From contig CM053140.1 of assembly GCA_028571685.1 (NCBI GenBank), positions 24,967,501-25,031,500 on the forward strand: a stretch of 64,000 nt of DNA. Direction: 5' to 3'. Source of the stretch: Heterohyrax brucei (Eukaryota; Chordata; Mammalia; Hyracoidea; Procaviidae). Positions within the stretch are counted from its first letter, which is position 1; every line of letters starts with the position of its first letter. A program made the position numbers and the translations under genes. Below the pieces are notes generated by a model. The model worked only from the letters and a program-made list of their open reading frames with translations, was not told the origin of the DNA and ran no database searches. Below are positions 32,080 through 43,354 of the stretch, piece by piece.

Positions 32080-32790
32080 TTATTTAAAAAAATACTGTCT
32101 TATGTTCATTTCATGCTAATTTGTGTGTGTGTGTGTGTGTTTGGTAAAATATATGTAACAACTTTTTCAAGCTTTTTTACACATTTAGTAACATTAATTA
32201 CTCTGGTATGTGTACAGCCATCACTATTACCAGTATCCAGATTTTTCCATCACTCTTAGTAGAAACCCATTTCCTCTGAAGCTATAACTCCACTTTCTCC
32301 CTCTATTTAGCCTCTGGTAACCTCTAATAAGGAAACCCTGGTAGTGTAGTGGGTTAAGTGCTACATCTGCTCACCAAGAAGTCAGCAGATCAAATCGGCC
32401 AGATGCTCCTAAGAAACTCTAGGACGCAGTTCTGCTCTGATCTGTAGGGTTCCTATGATTCAGACCTGACTCGATGGCGGTGGGTTTGGTTTTTGGTTCA
32501 GTTTGAACCACTAATAAATTTTAGTGTCTATACACTTGCCTATTTTAGGTGTTTGATACAAGTAAAGTCATAGAATATTTTTTGTGTCTGAGTTATTTCA
32601 TTTAGTATTTTCAAGATTCATCCATATTATAGCATTTATGAAAACTTCATTTCCTTTTATGAATGAATAACACTCCATTGTATGAATATACCACATTTTG
32701 TTTATCCATGCATCTGTTGATGGGAATTTTGGGTATTTCCCCTGTTTGGTCCTTCTGAATAGTACGCCTATGAACCTTGGTATAAAAGTA
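32080..32790 (-). repeat. L1 3' region split by a SINE
   Basis: Reversed L1 3' end. Landmarks are a (GT)10 run at 32121-32140, 'gtacagccatcactattacc', and later 'gaataacactccattgtatg', 'accacattttgtttatccat'. The AfroSINE at 32331-32497 interrupts it. Confidence 0.7.
32331..32497 (+). repeat. AfroSINE-type SINE inside L1
   Basis: Forward copy from 'ggaaaccctggtagtgtagt' to 'cctgactcgatggcggtggg' with a T/G-rich tail. Confidence 0.85.
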
Positions 32791-32811
32791 ACTTGATTTA
32801 GTTAGCTGTCC

Positions 32812-32955
32812 TTGTTGAGTGCCCTTGAGTTGCTGCCATCTCGCAATGAGACAGAGTAGAACTGCCCTATAGGGTTTTCAAATTGCTGGTGAATTTGATC
32901 CGCTAACTTTGTGGTTAGCAGTTGAGCCCTTACCCACTGTGCCACTAGGGTCCCT
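32812..32955 (-). repeat. AfroSINE-type SINE
   Basis: Reverse copy from 'tgcccttgagttgctgccat' to 'taccc' + 'actgtgccactagggtcc'. Confidence 0.75.
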
Positions 32956-32956
32956 T

Positions 32957-33362
32957 TAGTTCTCTAGTGCTGCTGTGACAGACAGAGCACAAGTGGGTTG
33001 CTTGAACAAACACATTTAATGTGTTTTCTCACAGTTCAGGAGGCTTAAAGTTTGAATTCTGGTGAGCGCTCTAGGAGACAGCTTTGTGCTTGTCAGCTGT
33101 TGTGGAAGGTCTTTGTCTCTTTGAGCTTCTGTCCCTGGGTAGTGTTCGTGTGGCTTGGTACCACCCTTTTCCCATTTCTGGTTTCTGGCTTCCTTATTTG
33201 ATCTGTTTAATATCTGAGAAACGATTGACTCCAGATACACCCTACACTAATCCTGCATCATTCATATAACCAAGACAGCACACTTCCAAATAGGATTATA
33301 AACATAGCACAGAGACTAGGATTTGCAACACGTATCTTGGGGGGACACAATACAGTCCGTAA
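32957..33362 (-). repeat. MaLR-type LTR
   Basis: 'tagttctctagtgctgctgt' through 'cacagttcaggaggcttaaa' to 'ggacacaatacagtccgta'. A diverged reverse copy; its ends are worn and no target duplication was found. Confidence 0.65.
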
Positions 33363-33379
33363 GATTCCACCCTTTACAA

Positions 33380-33515
33380 CAACCCCTGCCATCCAGTCAA
33401 TTTGAGCACATCATGACCCTATAGGACCCTATAGCGACCCTATATTTGAATTGTTCACTGTTTGGTTAGCAGCCATAGCACTTAACCACTATGCCACCAG
33501 GGTCTTCTTCCACAC
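33380..33515 (-). repeat. AfroSINE-type SINE
   Basis: Reverse copy with a short internal repeat 'ctataggaccctatagcgac'; head 'ggttagcagccatagcactt', end 'atgccaccagggtct'. Confidence 0.75.
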
Positions 33516-34170
33516 TCTGGCCTCTCCAAATTCATGTCCTTGCAGCATACAAAACACAGTCACCCCATCACGTCATCTGAGAAGTCTTAAATCAGCTCCA
33601 AGACCAGAATCTCTTCTTCTGAATCATCTCTATCAAATATAGTTGAGACTTAAGGAATATTTTATCCTCGGGAAAAATTCTTCATCTGTCTGCCTATAAA
33701 ATCAAGAAGACTGAGAAGTGCACTGGTGCAACTGGTACGAGGTAGACATTTCCCTTCCAAATGGGGAAAATTGAAGGAAAAGGAAGGATAATGGGCACCA
33801 AGCAAGTCTAAAACCCAAAAGAATAATTTATGTTAGTTCTCAAGGCTATAGAATAATCCTCTGCTGTTTGGGACCATCTGAGCATCATCTTTGGCCTCTG
33901 GACTCCAGGTGTTGGCCATGCTTTCTGGATTCTGGGTGGAGGGCCCTAGGCTCTGGGGTTCAACTGCACCTTCCAGGCCCACTAGGATGGCACTTGCAAC
34001 CCCTTGGATTTGAGGGTCCCCATTCTCCTAGTCTGTCTGAGTGGCAGCTGCATGCTTTGAGCCCCAGCAGGCCCTCTGGGCATAGCAGCCTTGTCTCCTC
34101 AGCTTTGGGCAGTCAGCCCATCCCCCAGAACCAAGGAGGTGAAGATATGACTCTTGAAAACCTAGGAAGT
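33516..34170. other. Unassigned; C/T-rich ORF region
   Basis: A 116-codon + ORF (33868-34218) rich in Leu, Pro, Ser and Gly runs into the following LTR. It has no motif I recognise, and low-complexity composition makes it doubtful. Confidence 0.3.
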
Positions 34171-35120
34171 TGTCATGTATTGAACTGTGTTCCCCCAAAC
34201 ATCTGTGTAGCCATTTAGTTAGGCCATGATTCCTGGTATTGTGTAATGTCCTTCCTGTTGTACATCCTGCCTCTCTAATGGTAATGAGGGTGGATGGGCT
34301 TCAGCTGAGTTGGTGGGGCAGGGACTTAATGTGTGGGATTGTATTGTGGCTTGATGTTGCCTCTTGGAATATAACAGGAAGGGAAGCAAGCTGAGATTTG
34401 GGGATCTCATACCACCGAAAAGCAGTGCCAGGAGCTGAGCACATGCTTTGGAAAAAAACTAGGGTCCCTGTGCCTCAGAAACCTCCAGTTCTGGGAGATG
34501 GACAAGAAGGAACTTCCTCCACTGCCTACAGAGAAAGCCTTCCCCTAAAGCCAACACCCTGAATTTGAACTTTTAGCCTACTGGACATGACCAATAAAAT
34601 TTTTCTTGATAGGAGACACAATGTAGAGCCTCAGACATAGCATTAGAAAAAGAGGTATGCAGATCAAGAACTCTACTAAGAGACCAGAACTGATGGTCAG
34701 ACAACCCGGAGGGTCCCCTGGGAACATGGCCCCTAGACTTGCTGCCGCCCCAGACCTGAAACCAGTACTGAGGTCAACACTCAGACTAAGAAGGGACTGG
34801 ACTTGGGGACACAGAGTTAGCATGTGGTGTGTATACTTTATGGTTTTAAACATTTATAGAAGGCTGTCTAACTGGTTTCTTTCGAGTGGAGAGAGGAGAG
34901 AGGAGGGGACAGGTGTGCATTGGGAGGATACTGGAGAGTGAAAAAGAGGAGTGTGCTGTCACAGGGTGGGGAGAACAGATAGACTTGTAGAGAGGTGGGT
35001 ATGCAAAATTGACTAGGATTGTATATTTACTCGTAATAAAAAAAACTTTAAAAAAAGTTTTTTTTTTTAAGCCATCCACTTGTAGTATTTCTGTTAAAGC
35101 AGCACTAGATAACTAAAACA
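34171..35120 (+). repeat. MaLR-type LTR carrying an L1 tail insertion
   Basis: TGTCATGTATTGAACTGTG to AACTAAAACA, split by 34607-35065. The last LTR part, 'agccatccacttgtagtatt', resumes after the insertion. Flanks GAAGT and GAGGC agree only partly. Confidence 0.75.
34607..35065 (+). repeat. 5'-truncated L1-like 3' end inserted in an LTR
   Basis: Matches about 21010-21470 ('gcagctcaagaactatacta' versus 'gcagatcaagaactctacta', and 'gggtcccctgggaacatggc'), ending in an A-rich tail. A typical truncated LINE insertion. Confidence 0.7.
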
Positions 35121-35280
35121 GAGGCTGTGACTCCACACTTGGAAACTGAGGCAGCCCTCCCTGTTTTCTGTGCTCCTTCCAACATGTCTGCTGATGTTTG
35201 AAATGCTCCAAAGATGGTGCTGTCCGTTTCTGGAAACACAAGAGTTGTATCTCCTTTGACCAGTTCTCTGCCTATGGAAT

Positions 35281-36320
35281 TCAAAGAGGCAGACAGTTTT
35301 GTTTCCGTTTCTTCTCTGTTCCCTTCAGTTTTAGCTGATGAATTTTCTGCTGTGGTAGTTGGTTAGACTCGTTAGTCACTGGCTTAATCTCTTTTACAGA
35401 AGATTGGGTAGCCCTGTGCTTGGTGGAAATTTTAGAATGCATGTCCTTAGTTTGTGCAACAGAATTTTCCATGCCCTTAAGTTTAATTTTGCACAGTTCA
35501 TTTTTAAGTCAGTCTCTTTCCTCTCTGTTGTTTACACTAAGTGGCAAGGAGATCCCATGCTGCACCTGTAAGATCTTCCTGAGAAATCTCCTCAGCTAAT
35601 TATAGAAATGCATCACTTAAATTCTGCCTGCCACCAAACATTTCAATGTAATTCAGATGAGTTCTTTGTCACTGTATAAAAAGCATCTGCTTTCGTCCAC
35701 TGACCAGCCCTGGGTTTGTCATTTTCTTTTAAAGCCTCAACAGAAGCATGTTTAACATGCGCTTTTCTAGCAGTGTTCTGTCACTGGCATTCTAAGTATT
35801 CTCTGCAACTGAGACTTTATGTATGGCTGTCCTCACTTCCTTCAGAGCCTCACCAGCTTTGCCTTTGACAATCTAGACTTTTCCTGTTAGGCAGATTACA
35901 AGTCTTCCAGACTGTAAGCATTACCAAATTCTAAAGCCACTTCTGCAATTTTAGGTGTTTTTGGAGCAGTATGCCACTTTGTGTCTCTGTGTCTCTACTG
36001 CACCCTGGAACACCTTTAGATTTCATCCAGAAATGTGGAGTATTAGCTGATTGTTCCTCCTCTAAATAATATTTGCAATGCAGCTGAGATCTTGGAAGGA
36101 AGAGAGGCTCTTTATTCCTTAAGGTGTCTATCTCTATGAACAAAATTGAGGCCCGGGGAAAAGCTGGTAGAAGAATTGTTTTGGGTGACATCAAGAAACT
36201 CCATGTCATGAGGCACAGTGTACATTTTAAGACCTTTCTTTGAGATGAAGGTTTTCTTTGCCTTTCAGCTTTTGCACTAGGTTTTACACTGATGGAAGAA
36301 AACATTGTAAATGTAGACAT
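35281..36320 (-). pseudogene. Unrecognised, possible processed pseudogene
   Basis: Minus-strand open pieces at 36320-35931 (129 codons) and 35472-35281 (63 codons), with a further Lys/Ser/Glu-rich frame around 35700 (ALKENDKPRAGQWTKADAFY). The pieces share a hydrophilic, Ser/Lys-rich composition, have no visible introns, and are broken by stops and frame changes. That is what a decayed retrocopy of a large low-complexity or coiled-coil protein would look like. I do not recognise the parent gene. No poly(A) run was located at its 3' side. Confidence 0.35.
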
Positions 36321-36604
36321 CTGATGGTCTCACTTCACATGTCACTTTCCCAGAGAGTGCCCCTCCTGCCAGTTGAGGTAGATCTTAATCATGTAAACAC
36401 AACCGAATTGGACTGAATGTTACCTTGACAAACTATCTTATGTGATAGGCTTTGAGTAACTGAGCTCTCAAGCTCTGTATTTTGATGATGGCAGCTTTGA
36501 TACCCTTTCTAATATATTGATCACTTAGGTTTCCGGCGAGTCCAGTAGAGCAGTGGTGGCCACCCACTAGCTGTGTCCATTCCTCATAAAGTTAATTACA
36601 ACTA

Positions 36605-36765
36605 AAAGGAAAAAATGAAGTGGATTGACACAGTGGCAGCAACAATGAGCTCAAGCCTAATGACTGTGAGGATGGTGCAGGACTGGGCAGTGTTTTGTTG
36701 AATTGTAACAGGGTCTGTATGAGTCCAGACTCACTTGATGGCACCTAATAACAATAACAACAGAA
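36605..36765 (+). mobile_element. RTE-class LINE, 3' end
   Basis: 'gattgacacagtggcagcaa' and 'aggactgggcagtgttttgt', ending in the tail 'cacttgatggcacctaataa' and an AAC microsatellite. These are the final bases of the RTE element. Confidence 0.75.
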
Positions 36766-36929
36766 GTACAAATTGAGTTCCTTAGTTAGGCTAGTCAGAA
36801 TTTAAGTATGCAACAGCAAAATAAGACAAGTGTCTACTTTCTTGCCCTGTGCAGAAACAGAACATGTCTGCTTTCAGTGAAAATTGCATTTGGATGGTAC
36901 TGCTCAAGAATATGTATCCCGAACAACCA

Positions 36930-37085
36930 AACCCAATGCTGTGGAGTCAATTCTGATTCATAGCAACCCTGTAGAACAGAGTAGAACTACTCCATAGAGT
37001 TTCCAGTGAGCACCTGGTAGATTTGAACTGCTGACCTTTTGGTTCATAAATGTAGCATTTAACCAGTACACTCTCAGGGTTTCCC
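36930..37085 (-). repeat. AfroSINE-type SINE
   Basis: Reverse copy from 'caaacccaatgctgtggagt' to 'ctctcagggtttcc'. Confidence 0.85.
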
Positions 37086-38199
37086 AAAAGTATATACAGC
37101 AGGGGATAATCTGTGTGTGTCCTCAGTCATCAGTGTCATAGGCCAGAAAGAACAAGAAAACAATATACAGAGGTCTGCTGGTAGATTTACTGTCTGGCAG
37201 GGGAGACAGTTTCAAATAAATAATGAAAATCCAGGGACATCTAATATCTTTAATCAAAGGATCCAACCTGGGAGTCAGCACAGACTGCAAATTATTTAAG
37301 TGGGGATTCAAAAAATTACTTAGATTCGGCTACATGCATGGTTGAGCAGGGTTGATGACGTATGAGATGAATTGTGGTGGACAGACTCATTTGGGAAAAA
37401 TTAGTGTGTGAATCCCCGAGGGAGCCGAGAACTCAGTCCATTCCTTAGTGAAAGTCAGGGCAACTGAAGCAGAAAAAACAAACTGCGGGTTGGGGTTTGG
37501 GGTTTGGGGGTTGGAGGTGGTGTGAGCACCACTGGAGGAGGCAGAGGCAGCGGGTCCTTTAGACCTCTCCAGGTTTTTTGAAGGTCAGGAGACAGCCGCG
37601 GCGGGTATTCAGCAGAGATAAGTGAAAATATATCTGAAATTTAAAACAGAACAGTTTCTGGGCTCCGAGTAGATTTCAGAAATGTCAACCCTGAGGGAAC
37701 GACATCAGGCAGGAGCTTGTTACGATCAAAGTAAGAAAGAATGTGAGGAGTCCTAGACGTGGAAATTGATTGTGGATCAGGAAAGTAATGGATGTGATAA
37801 AAGAGATGTTAGTGGTTCAAAAGATGTCTGTGAGGCAGAAGTCAGATTGGCCTCTCCTGCCATCCATCTTCACCAATTCTCACACCAACAGTCCCTCTCA
37901 CAGCGCTCTGTTTCTTTGATGGTTTCAGTAATTCATTGTGTGGCCACGCAGAACTTAGATGCTGCTGAGTGCCCAGAGGCACCTTGCTCCACTAGCAAGC
38001 TTTCTCCCTCTCTGGGCCAGAAAGCGTGCCCTCTGTCTCCTACGGTTGTTTCTCTGACAGCACTTTGTGATCCTTCTGTCTATATCCTGGTTCCAGGAGC
38101 TTCTAGGATCCTGGGTCCTGAGGATAGCTCCCTGCTCCTGACTGTTCTTTCTTCTCTTTGCTTTGGAACTGACTCTCTTTTTAAATACCTTACTGTGCT
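37086..38199. other. Unassigned, with a G-rich run
   Basis: No repeat recognised over most of it. A 145-codon + ORF (37766-38203) has no motif I know. Its last part ('ttccaggagcttctaggatc') resembles part of the low-copy repeat at 44.5 and 56.3 kb. Confidence 0.35.
37487..37513 (+). other. Potential G-quadruplex motif
   Basis: Four G-runs in GGGTTGGGGTTTGGGG followed by TTTGGGGG, with loops of 2-3 T. It fits the G3+N1-7 pattern and resembles telomere-like repeats, but is too short to be telomeric. Confidence 0.7.
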
Positions 38200-39300
38200 T
38201 TAGGTAAAAGTTTACATATCAGTTTGCCATGTAAAACCCCAAACACACATTACTGTGACACTCTAACTACTCTCGCTCCCACCACCCCATGATAACACCC
38301 TCCTCTTCTCCACCCTGTATTTCCCATATGCATTCAACCTACTCCTGTCCCCCTCCACCCTCTCATCTCGCCTCTAGAGAGGAACTTCTCAGACAGCCTA
38401 GTCTATATGTTTAAGCGTATTCTTCACCATCGTCACTCTGTGTCTTATAGTCCAGGCCAGTCTTTGTCTGAAGCATTCTCTTTGGTCGTCTTTTCAGCTC
38501 TGGGCTAACAAAGTGTGGGGCAATATCTTAGGGGACCCTCCAGTCTGACGGATCATCACGTGTGGACTTTATTTTTAGTAGAGTGCAGTCTTTTAGTAGA
38601 GTTCTTGTTCTGCACACCCATCTTTCTCCTGCTACATCAGGGGACTTTAGCTTGTGTTCCCGTCAGGGTTATGGCCAGGCACGTTCTAGTTCTCCTCTTT
38701 CATGCTGATGAAGTCTCTGGATCACATGGTCCTTTCTGTGTGCTAGGCTCATGTCTCCTTTTTGTCTTTGATAGCCTTCATTCTCCACTGTTAGGTGGAT
38801 TGTGACCAGCTGATGCTACTTAGATGGCCACTTGCTAGCTTTTAAAGAAGCCAGACACCACTCATCAAAGTGGTATGAAGAACATTTTGTTAAAAAAAAA
38901 AAAAAGAAAACCTAGTTGTGCTAATTAGACTAGATGTCCCCAGAAACCGTGGTCCCCAAAAACTGTCCCTGCTACTCTGTTCTTCAAAATGTTGGGTTCT
39001 GTTTAGAAAACCTGTTAGCTTTTGGTGTGATCCCGTTGTGCTAACCTCCCATCTACTGCATCCTGTCATTCCCTTCACTTACTCCAGTTCCTGTCTTCTG
39101 TCTAATCTATGAATATCCCTCTTCATCCCTCCCCACCCTTGTACTCATCCGAGATTGTTTTCTTCTCTGCTTAAACCTTTGAAGTCCTTGTAGTAATGGT
39201 CTCATACAATATTTGTCATTTTTTGCCTGACTAATTTCAATCAGTATCATGTGTTCCAGATGACTCCATGTTATATTTCCTGTAATGGCTGTGCTATAAA
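38200..39300 (-). repeat. Afrotherian L1 3' UTR-like segment
   Basis: Reverse orientation. Landmarks are 'agatggccacttgctagctt', 'gactagatgtccccagaaac' and 'gtgttccagatgactccatg'. Large and non-coding. The family name is by recognition only. Confidence 0.55.
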
Positions 39301-39456
39301 AATTTCTCCTAGCACAGAGATGATAGAGCAGGTAGTCCCCTGCTGAAAGAAATAAGAAGAGACACAAAAGAATCAGATGTATAATACGATTGATGTGTGT
39401 TCTAAAATTATCTCAGGCCCCTTGAAAGGATCCCGTGTTGAGTTTCCCATAGTCCA

Positions 39457-39592
39457 AAACCAACCTACTGTTGTCAAGTCAGTTCTCACTCATAGCAACC
39501 CATAGCATTTCCAAGGAGCACCTGGCAGATTCGAACTGCTGACCTTTTGGTTAGGAGACATAGCACTTAGCCACTGTACCACCAGGGTTTCC
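39457..39592 (-). repeat. AfroSINE-type SINE
   Basis: Reverse copy from 'aaaccaacctactgttgtca' to 'ccaccagggtttcc', with a shortened middle. Confidence 0.85.
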
Positions 39593-40159
39593 TGCCATAG
39601 TCCAGTATCTAATATGATGGCTCCACTAGCACATTTGTTTCACGTACCACAAAGAGTACCTGAGAAGCCTATGGAAACACACTAGTGCCATTTACTATCA
39701 CCAATCAGCAGTAAATTCAGCCACCAATACACATCAGTCAGAAAAAGGAGGAACATACAATCACCAAACAGCCTAAATTTACCTGTGGTATTATCCACAG
39801 CTCTCCACAAGGTGGTCAGTCTAACTCTGTTTAGCTTGCTCTGGCATCCTAACTTCAGTACACAGTCCATGCCGTCTCCTGGCCAGCTTCCTCCATAAAC
39901 CTCACATACAAAGAAGACCCTTGCTCCTTAACCAATGACATCAACAACATCCAGAAACTAGTGTCAAGTTAATATGTACAGAATGGTTGGCTGAACCCTT
40001 GACCAATCTGTTGACCCAGGTACTGAACACAAGGCAGAGAATTTAAAGTTTTTTTGGCTGTAACATTATATGCTCCTACCAACAGCTCCTGGAGTTGTAG
40101 TGAGTCACACAAACTTACCTTTATAGGAAACACAGGGAGCAGAGAGAGTCTAAAAGAAG
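39593..40159. other. Unassigned
   Basis: No gene or recognisable repeat seen. Confidence 0.3.
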
Positions 40160-40265
40160 AAACCGGTTGCCATCCAAGCTATTCTGATCATGGTGACCCT
40201 GTGTGTTTGTCAGAGTACGCCTAAACTCCCTAGGATTTTCAGTGCCTGATTCATAGGTAGATTCT
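40160..40265 (-). repeat. AfroSINE 3' fragment
   Basis: 'aagctattctgatcatggtg' and 'accctgtgtgtttgtcagag' are a diverged reversed SINE tail. Confidence 0.5.
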
Positions 40266-40344
40266 TAGACACCAAGAAATGAGCAACACAGGCAACAGAG
40301 GTCTAAGCTGCGCTTCACTAAAATGAGAAACGTTTGGGTGTCAG

Positions 40345-40490
40345 AGAGCAGTATCAAGACAGTGAAACCCTGAATGGGAAAAAATATCTAGGAGTAAAGG
40401 GTTCAGTATCCAAAATGAGTATCCAAAGAGCTCCTGAAAGTCGTCAACAAAAAGGACAAAATAACCGAGTTTAAAAATGGCAGAGAGCTC
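40345..40490 (+). repeat. L1 ORF2 end fragment
   Basis: 'aatgggaaaaaatatctagg', 'aagggttcagtatccaaaat' and 'gctcctgaaagtcgtcaaca' follow the order of the L1 ORF2 3' region. Confidence 0.55.
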
Positions 40491-40499
40491 TGATTCCTC

Positions 40500-41080
40500 T
40501 GACGTGACATCCCTCCCCCTAACGCTTATCAACCTGAGACCCTGATCCCAGGAGTAAGTGTTCCTCTTCTAGCCCTCCTGCAGATCCTGTGCACCCCACT
40601 AGGTCCAACCCCCATGGAAGCCCAAGGCAGCACAGGAGCAGTGTCTCCAGAGCAGTAGGTGGGCCTCCATGGCGACTCCTCAGGGAAGCCACTGATGGCA
40701 TTGAGCCCCTGCTTGGCACCTAACTGCTCTGGCTGTGGCTTCTGCCATTCCCGAGAGCCCTGGCCCTGTGAGCACTGCTGGTTTCTGGCATACAGTTGCT
40801 GCCTTGAATCTCCTCCCTGTCTTATCTCCGCCTCCCCCGACCCTCCGCCTGACCTTGGAGATTACAGCCGCCCTGCTTTTAGTTCACTGCAGATGGAAGC
40901 CTGCTGTGTAGGAAGTGGGGACTCCTCACAATCCCAGACCTCCGGCTTTGCCAAGGAGTCAGTGGGAATCCCTTAGGCTTGGGAAGGGGGTGACTACAGA
41001 TACTCTTCACCCCTTTCTCCTCCCTCAGTTTTTACCCTGGAAAGCAAGTCAGGACCTGAAAGCTGGCCTGGATAGGGTTA
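40500..41080. other. GC-richer stretch with a Cys-rich ORF
   Basis: A 105-codon + ORF (40659-40976) is rich in Cys and Pro (CSGCGFCHSREPWPCEHCW). I know no family with this spacing. The antisense strand is also open over part of it, so it may be composition only. Confidence 0.3.
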
Positions 41081-41084
41081 TGCT

Positions 41085-41380
41085 GAAAGAAGTGACGTCA
41101 GCTTGCAAACTAGGATGATGATACTTAGCTGGTGTACTGAGGACACGTTATCAAGAGGGTCAGGTTCTTCGAGAAGGACATCATATATGCTTTGGTCAGG
41201 CAGAGAGCAAAGAGGAAAAAGACCCTCCATGAGATGGACTGACACAGGGACTGGAGCTGTGGCTGCAAACACAGCAAATCCTGAGATCAGCACAGGCCTG
41301 GGCAGTGCTTCATTCTCTAGTGTATAGAGGCTTGTCATTAAGGGAGACTGAAGTCAAGGCACCTAACAACAACAAAGTTA
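41085..41380 (+). mobile_element. RTE-class LINE, 3' end
   Basis: 'gtactgaggacacgttatca', 'ggaaaaagaccctccatgag' and a tail ending 'ggcacctaacaacaacaaag' match the C-terminal coding part and 3' tail of RTE. Confidence 0.75.
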
Positions 41381-41399
41381 ATGTGGGCCAATTTGGGGA

Positions 41400-42720
41400 C
41401 TCAGTTGCATTCCTGATATAAAGGGTCCTCCAATAAAGGTGTCCTATCTTTAAACTTAAATAAAACAAGTTGTGAAAATGATACAGTTTTAATTGTCTCA
41501 TTATTTGGAGGTCCATTTGATGGCATAATGTGTAGAAAATAACTTTGGGTAAATGGCCACCGTGGTACCTTCGATGGGGCCCAAAATAACCAGTTACCAT
41601 AGTCTGACATCTTTTGCCATCACAGCCTCTCCTCATTCATCTTGGGAAAAATAAAGGCCAATGATTCTACTGACTCTAATCCACATCAGACATCAATCTT
41701 TGGGGGATGAAGTGGATTTTCTTAAATCTCCATCAGAGTGCAACAATTTAGTTTGTTAACAAAACCGTTCATCCCAAAATGGGCCTTGTCATTTGTCATG
41801 GATTGCATTGTGTCCCTCCCCCAAAATGTATGTATTGATTTGACTTGGCTGTGAGTCCCAATATGGTACAATTTCTCCCATTGTTGTGAATCGTCTGTGC
41901 TGATGATGATGAATAATGGCCAGCAGTTGTGCTGGTGAGGCAAGACTCAAGTTACTAGCTGTGAGACACAAGGGAGAGAAATGAGCATAGAGAGTTGGGA
42001 ACCTCATACCACCAAAAAGTGGCACAGAGAGCTGAGCACATCCTTTGGACCTGAGGTTCCTGTGCCAAAATACTCTCCTTGAATTGGGACTCAGCCTACT
42101 GAACTGTGATGAATTCTCTTACTGAATGGACTTGGAATTCATAAATGGATTTGTGGCTTACCAGACCGTTCTCAATAAAGTTTCTCTTCATGAAACCATC
42201 CACTCATGGTAGTTTCTGTTAGAGCAGTACCAGGTGACTAAAACATTGCTGGAGATGATTTTTTGACCAAAAGCAGAATCAGCTTCCAAATGCTCCCGAG
42301 CCAAGTCAGCAAATGTAAGGAGCAGTCGCTGGTCGTTGGACTTCAGTTCCTGAGTTAAGATAATTTTGTAAGGGTAAAGCTTCAAGTCCAGATGTAAAAC
42401 CCACCAAGTTGTGATCCACGAAAGGCCTCGTTCTTGTGCTCAGCGAGAAATTGATTGGGGTGGATTCTGCGCACAGTCTGACAAATGGTGGCGATGCTTT
42501 CATTGCAGCTTGGAGTTCATTGACATGCAGGCATCTGGCTAGCAGTAGACCCGGTTGTCTCCAATTTTTTGATTACACATGGAATTATTCTCTTGATGAG
42601 ATGATTATGCACATCATAAATCTGACGTAATACATAGGATGTTTGGCAAACGGAACATGCATTTTGATAATAAACTTGAATGGTTTCTACACATGGTGTG
42701 TAACTCTTCTTGGCTATTTG
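41400..42720 (-). mobile_element. Tc1/IS630-type DNA transposon remnant
   Basis: The minus strand reads, in broken frames and N- to C-terminal order: SVCQTSYVLRQIYDVHN with CVIKKLETTGS (helix-turn-helix region, 42540-42690); LYPYKIILTQELKSNDQRL then ADSAFGQKII (42200-42385); after an LTR insertion DKAHFGMNGFVNKLNC (41735-41790); and GGHLPKVIF near the end (about 41550). This is the order of an IS630/Tc1-mariner transposase (xLHPYKIQLTQELKPND...FSDEAHFWLNGYVNKQN...GGHLPDVIF). The catalytic core between EAHF and GGHL is mostly deleted. The element is dead. Confidence 0.7.
41794..42245 (+). repeat. MaLR-type LTR inside the DNA transposon
   Basis: TGTCATGGATTGCATTGTG to GTGACTAAAACA. A subfamily with a different middle from the copy at 15133. 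It splits the transposase reading (KII on the right, DKAHF on the left). No clean target duplication seen. Confidence 0.8.
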
Positions 42721-42949
42721 TTAAGACTAATCAAAGATACATGATAAATATGGCTGCTGTAGCTTCACAAATACAGCCTCTGTGAGATGTCAGAATAGTT
42801 CATACTTATTGCAAGACCCTTTACTTGGTTAACTTTGTATCAGTGCAATGCTTTCTTCATTATCAGAGAATTATAGCAAGTTTTCAGTGAGTTCTATTTT
42901 TTTTTTCTCAAGATTAGTTTGCATGTGGGGCCCTCGTGTCAAGGAGCTT

Positions 42950-43095
42950 TAGAGTACGAGTGCTCACCAAAAGGTCAGCAGTTTGAATCTCTTAGCTGAC
43001 TCTTGGAAACCCTGTGGGCAGTTCTACTCTGTCCTCTAGAATTCCTGTGAGTCAGAATCAACTCTGTGGCAATAATTTTGATTGGGTTTGGGTTT
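42950..43095 (+). repeat. AfroSINE-type SINE
   Basis: Forward copy with a damaged head: 'cgagtgctcaccaaaaggtc', 'cttggaaaccctgtgggcag' and 'gtgagtcagaatcaactctg', then a T/G-rich tail. Confidence 0.75.
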
Positions 43096-43354
43096 GCATA
43101 TCCATAGAGCCTGCAACTACCTTTGTGCTTAGTGATGTAAGACTGAATACTTTCCCCAGTGTCTAAGTGGGAAAATGAAAACATGCGATTTAGTAAGCCC
43201 AGTGCACTGTGAGACCAGGTGACCAGTATACATGGATACTTCTGAGTCATATTTTGGAGCCCACTGCAGCAAAAGTGGGCTAGAAGTCAGTGGTCAGTCC
43301 CCTGCACATGCAACCAGATAGGAAGAGCTTTCTTAAAAGTGACTTCCAAGACTT

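Noticed and set aside
37487-37513. Interstitial telomere
   Set aside because: G-runs are irregular and too short, with no TTAGGG array.
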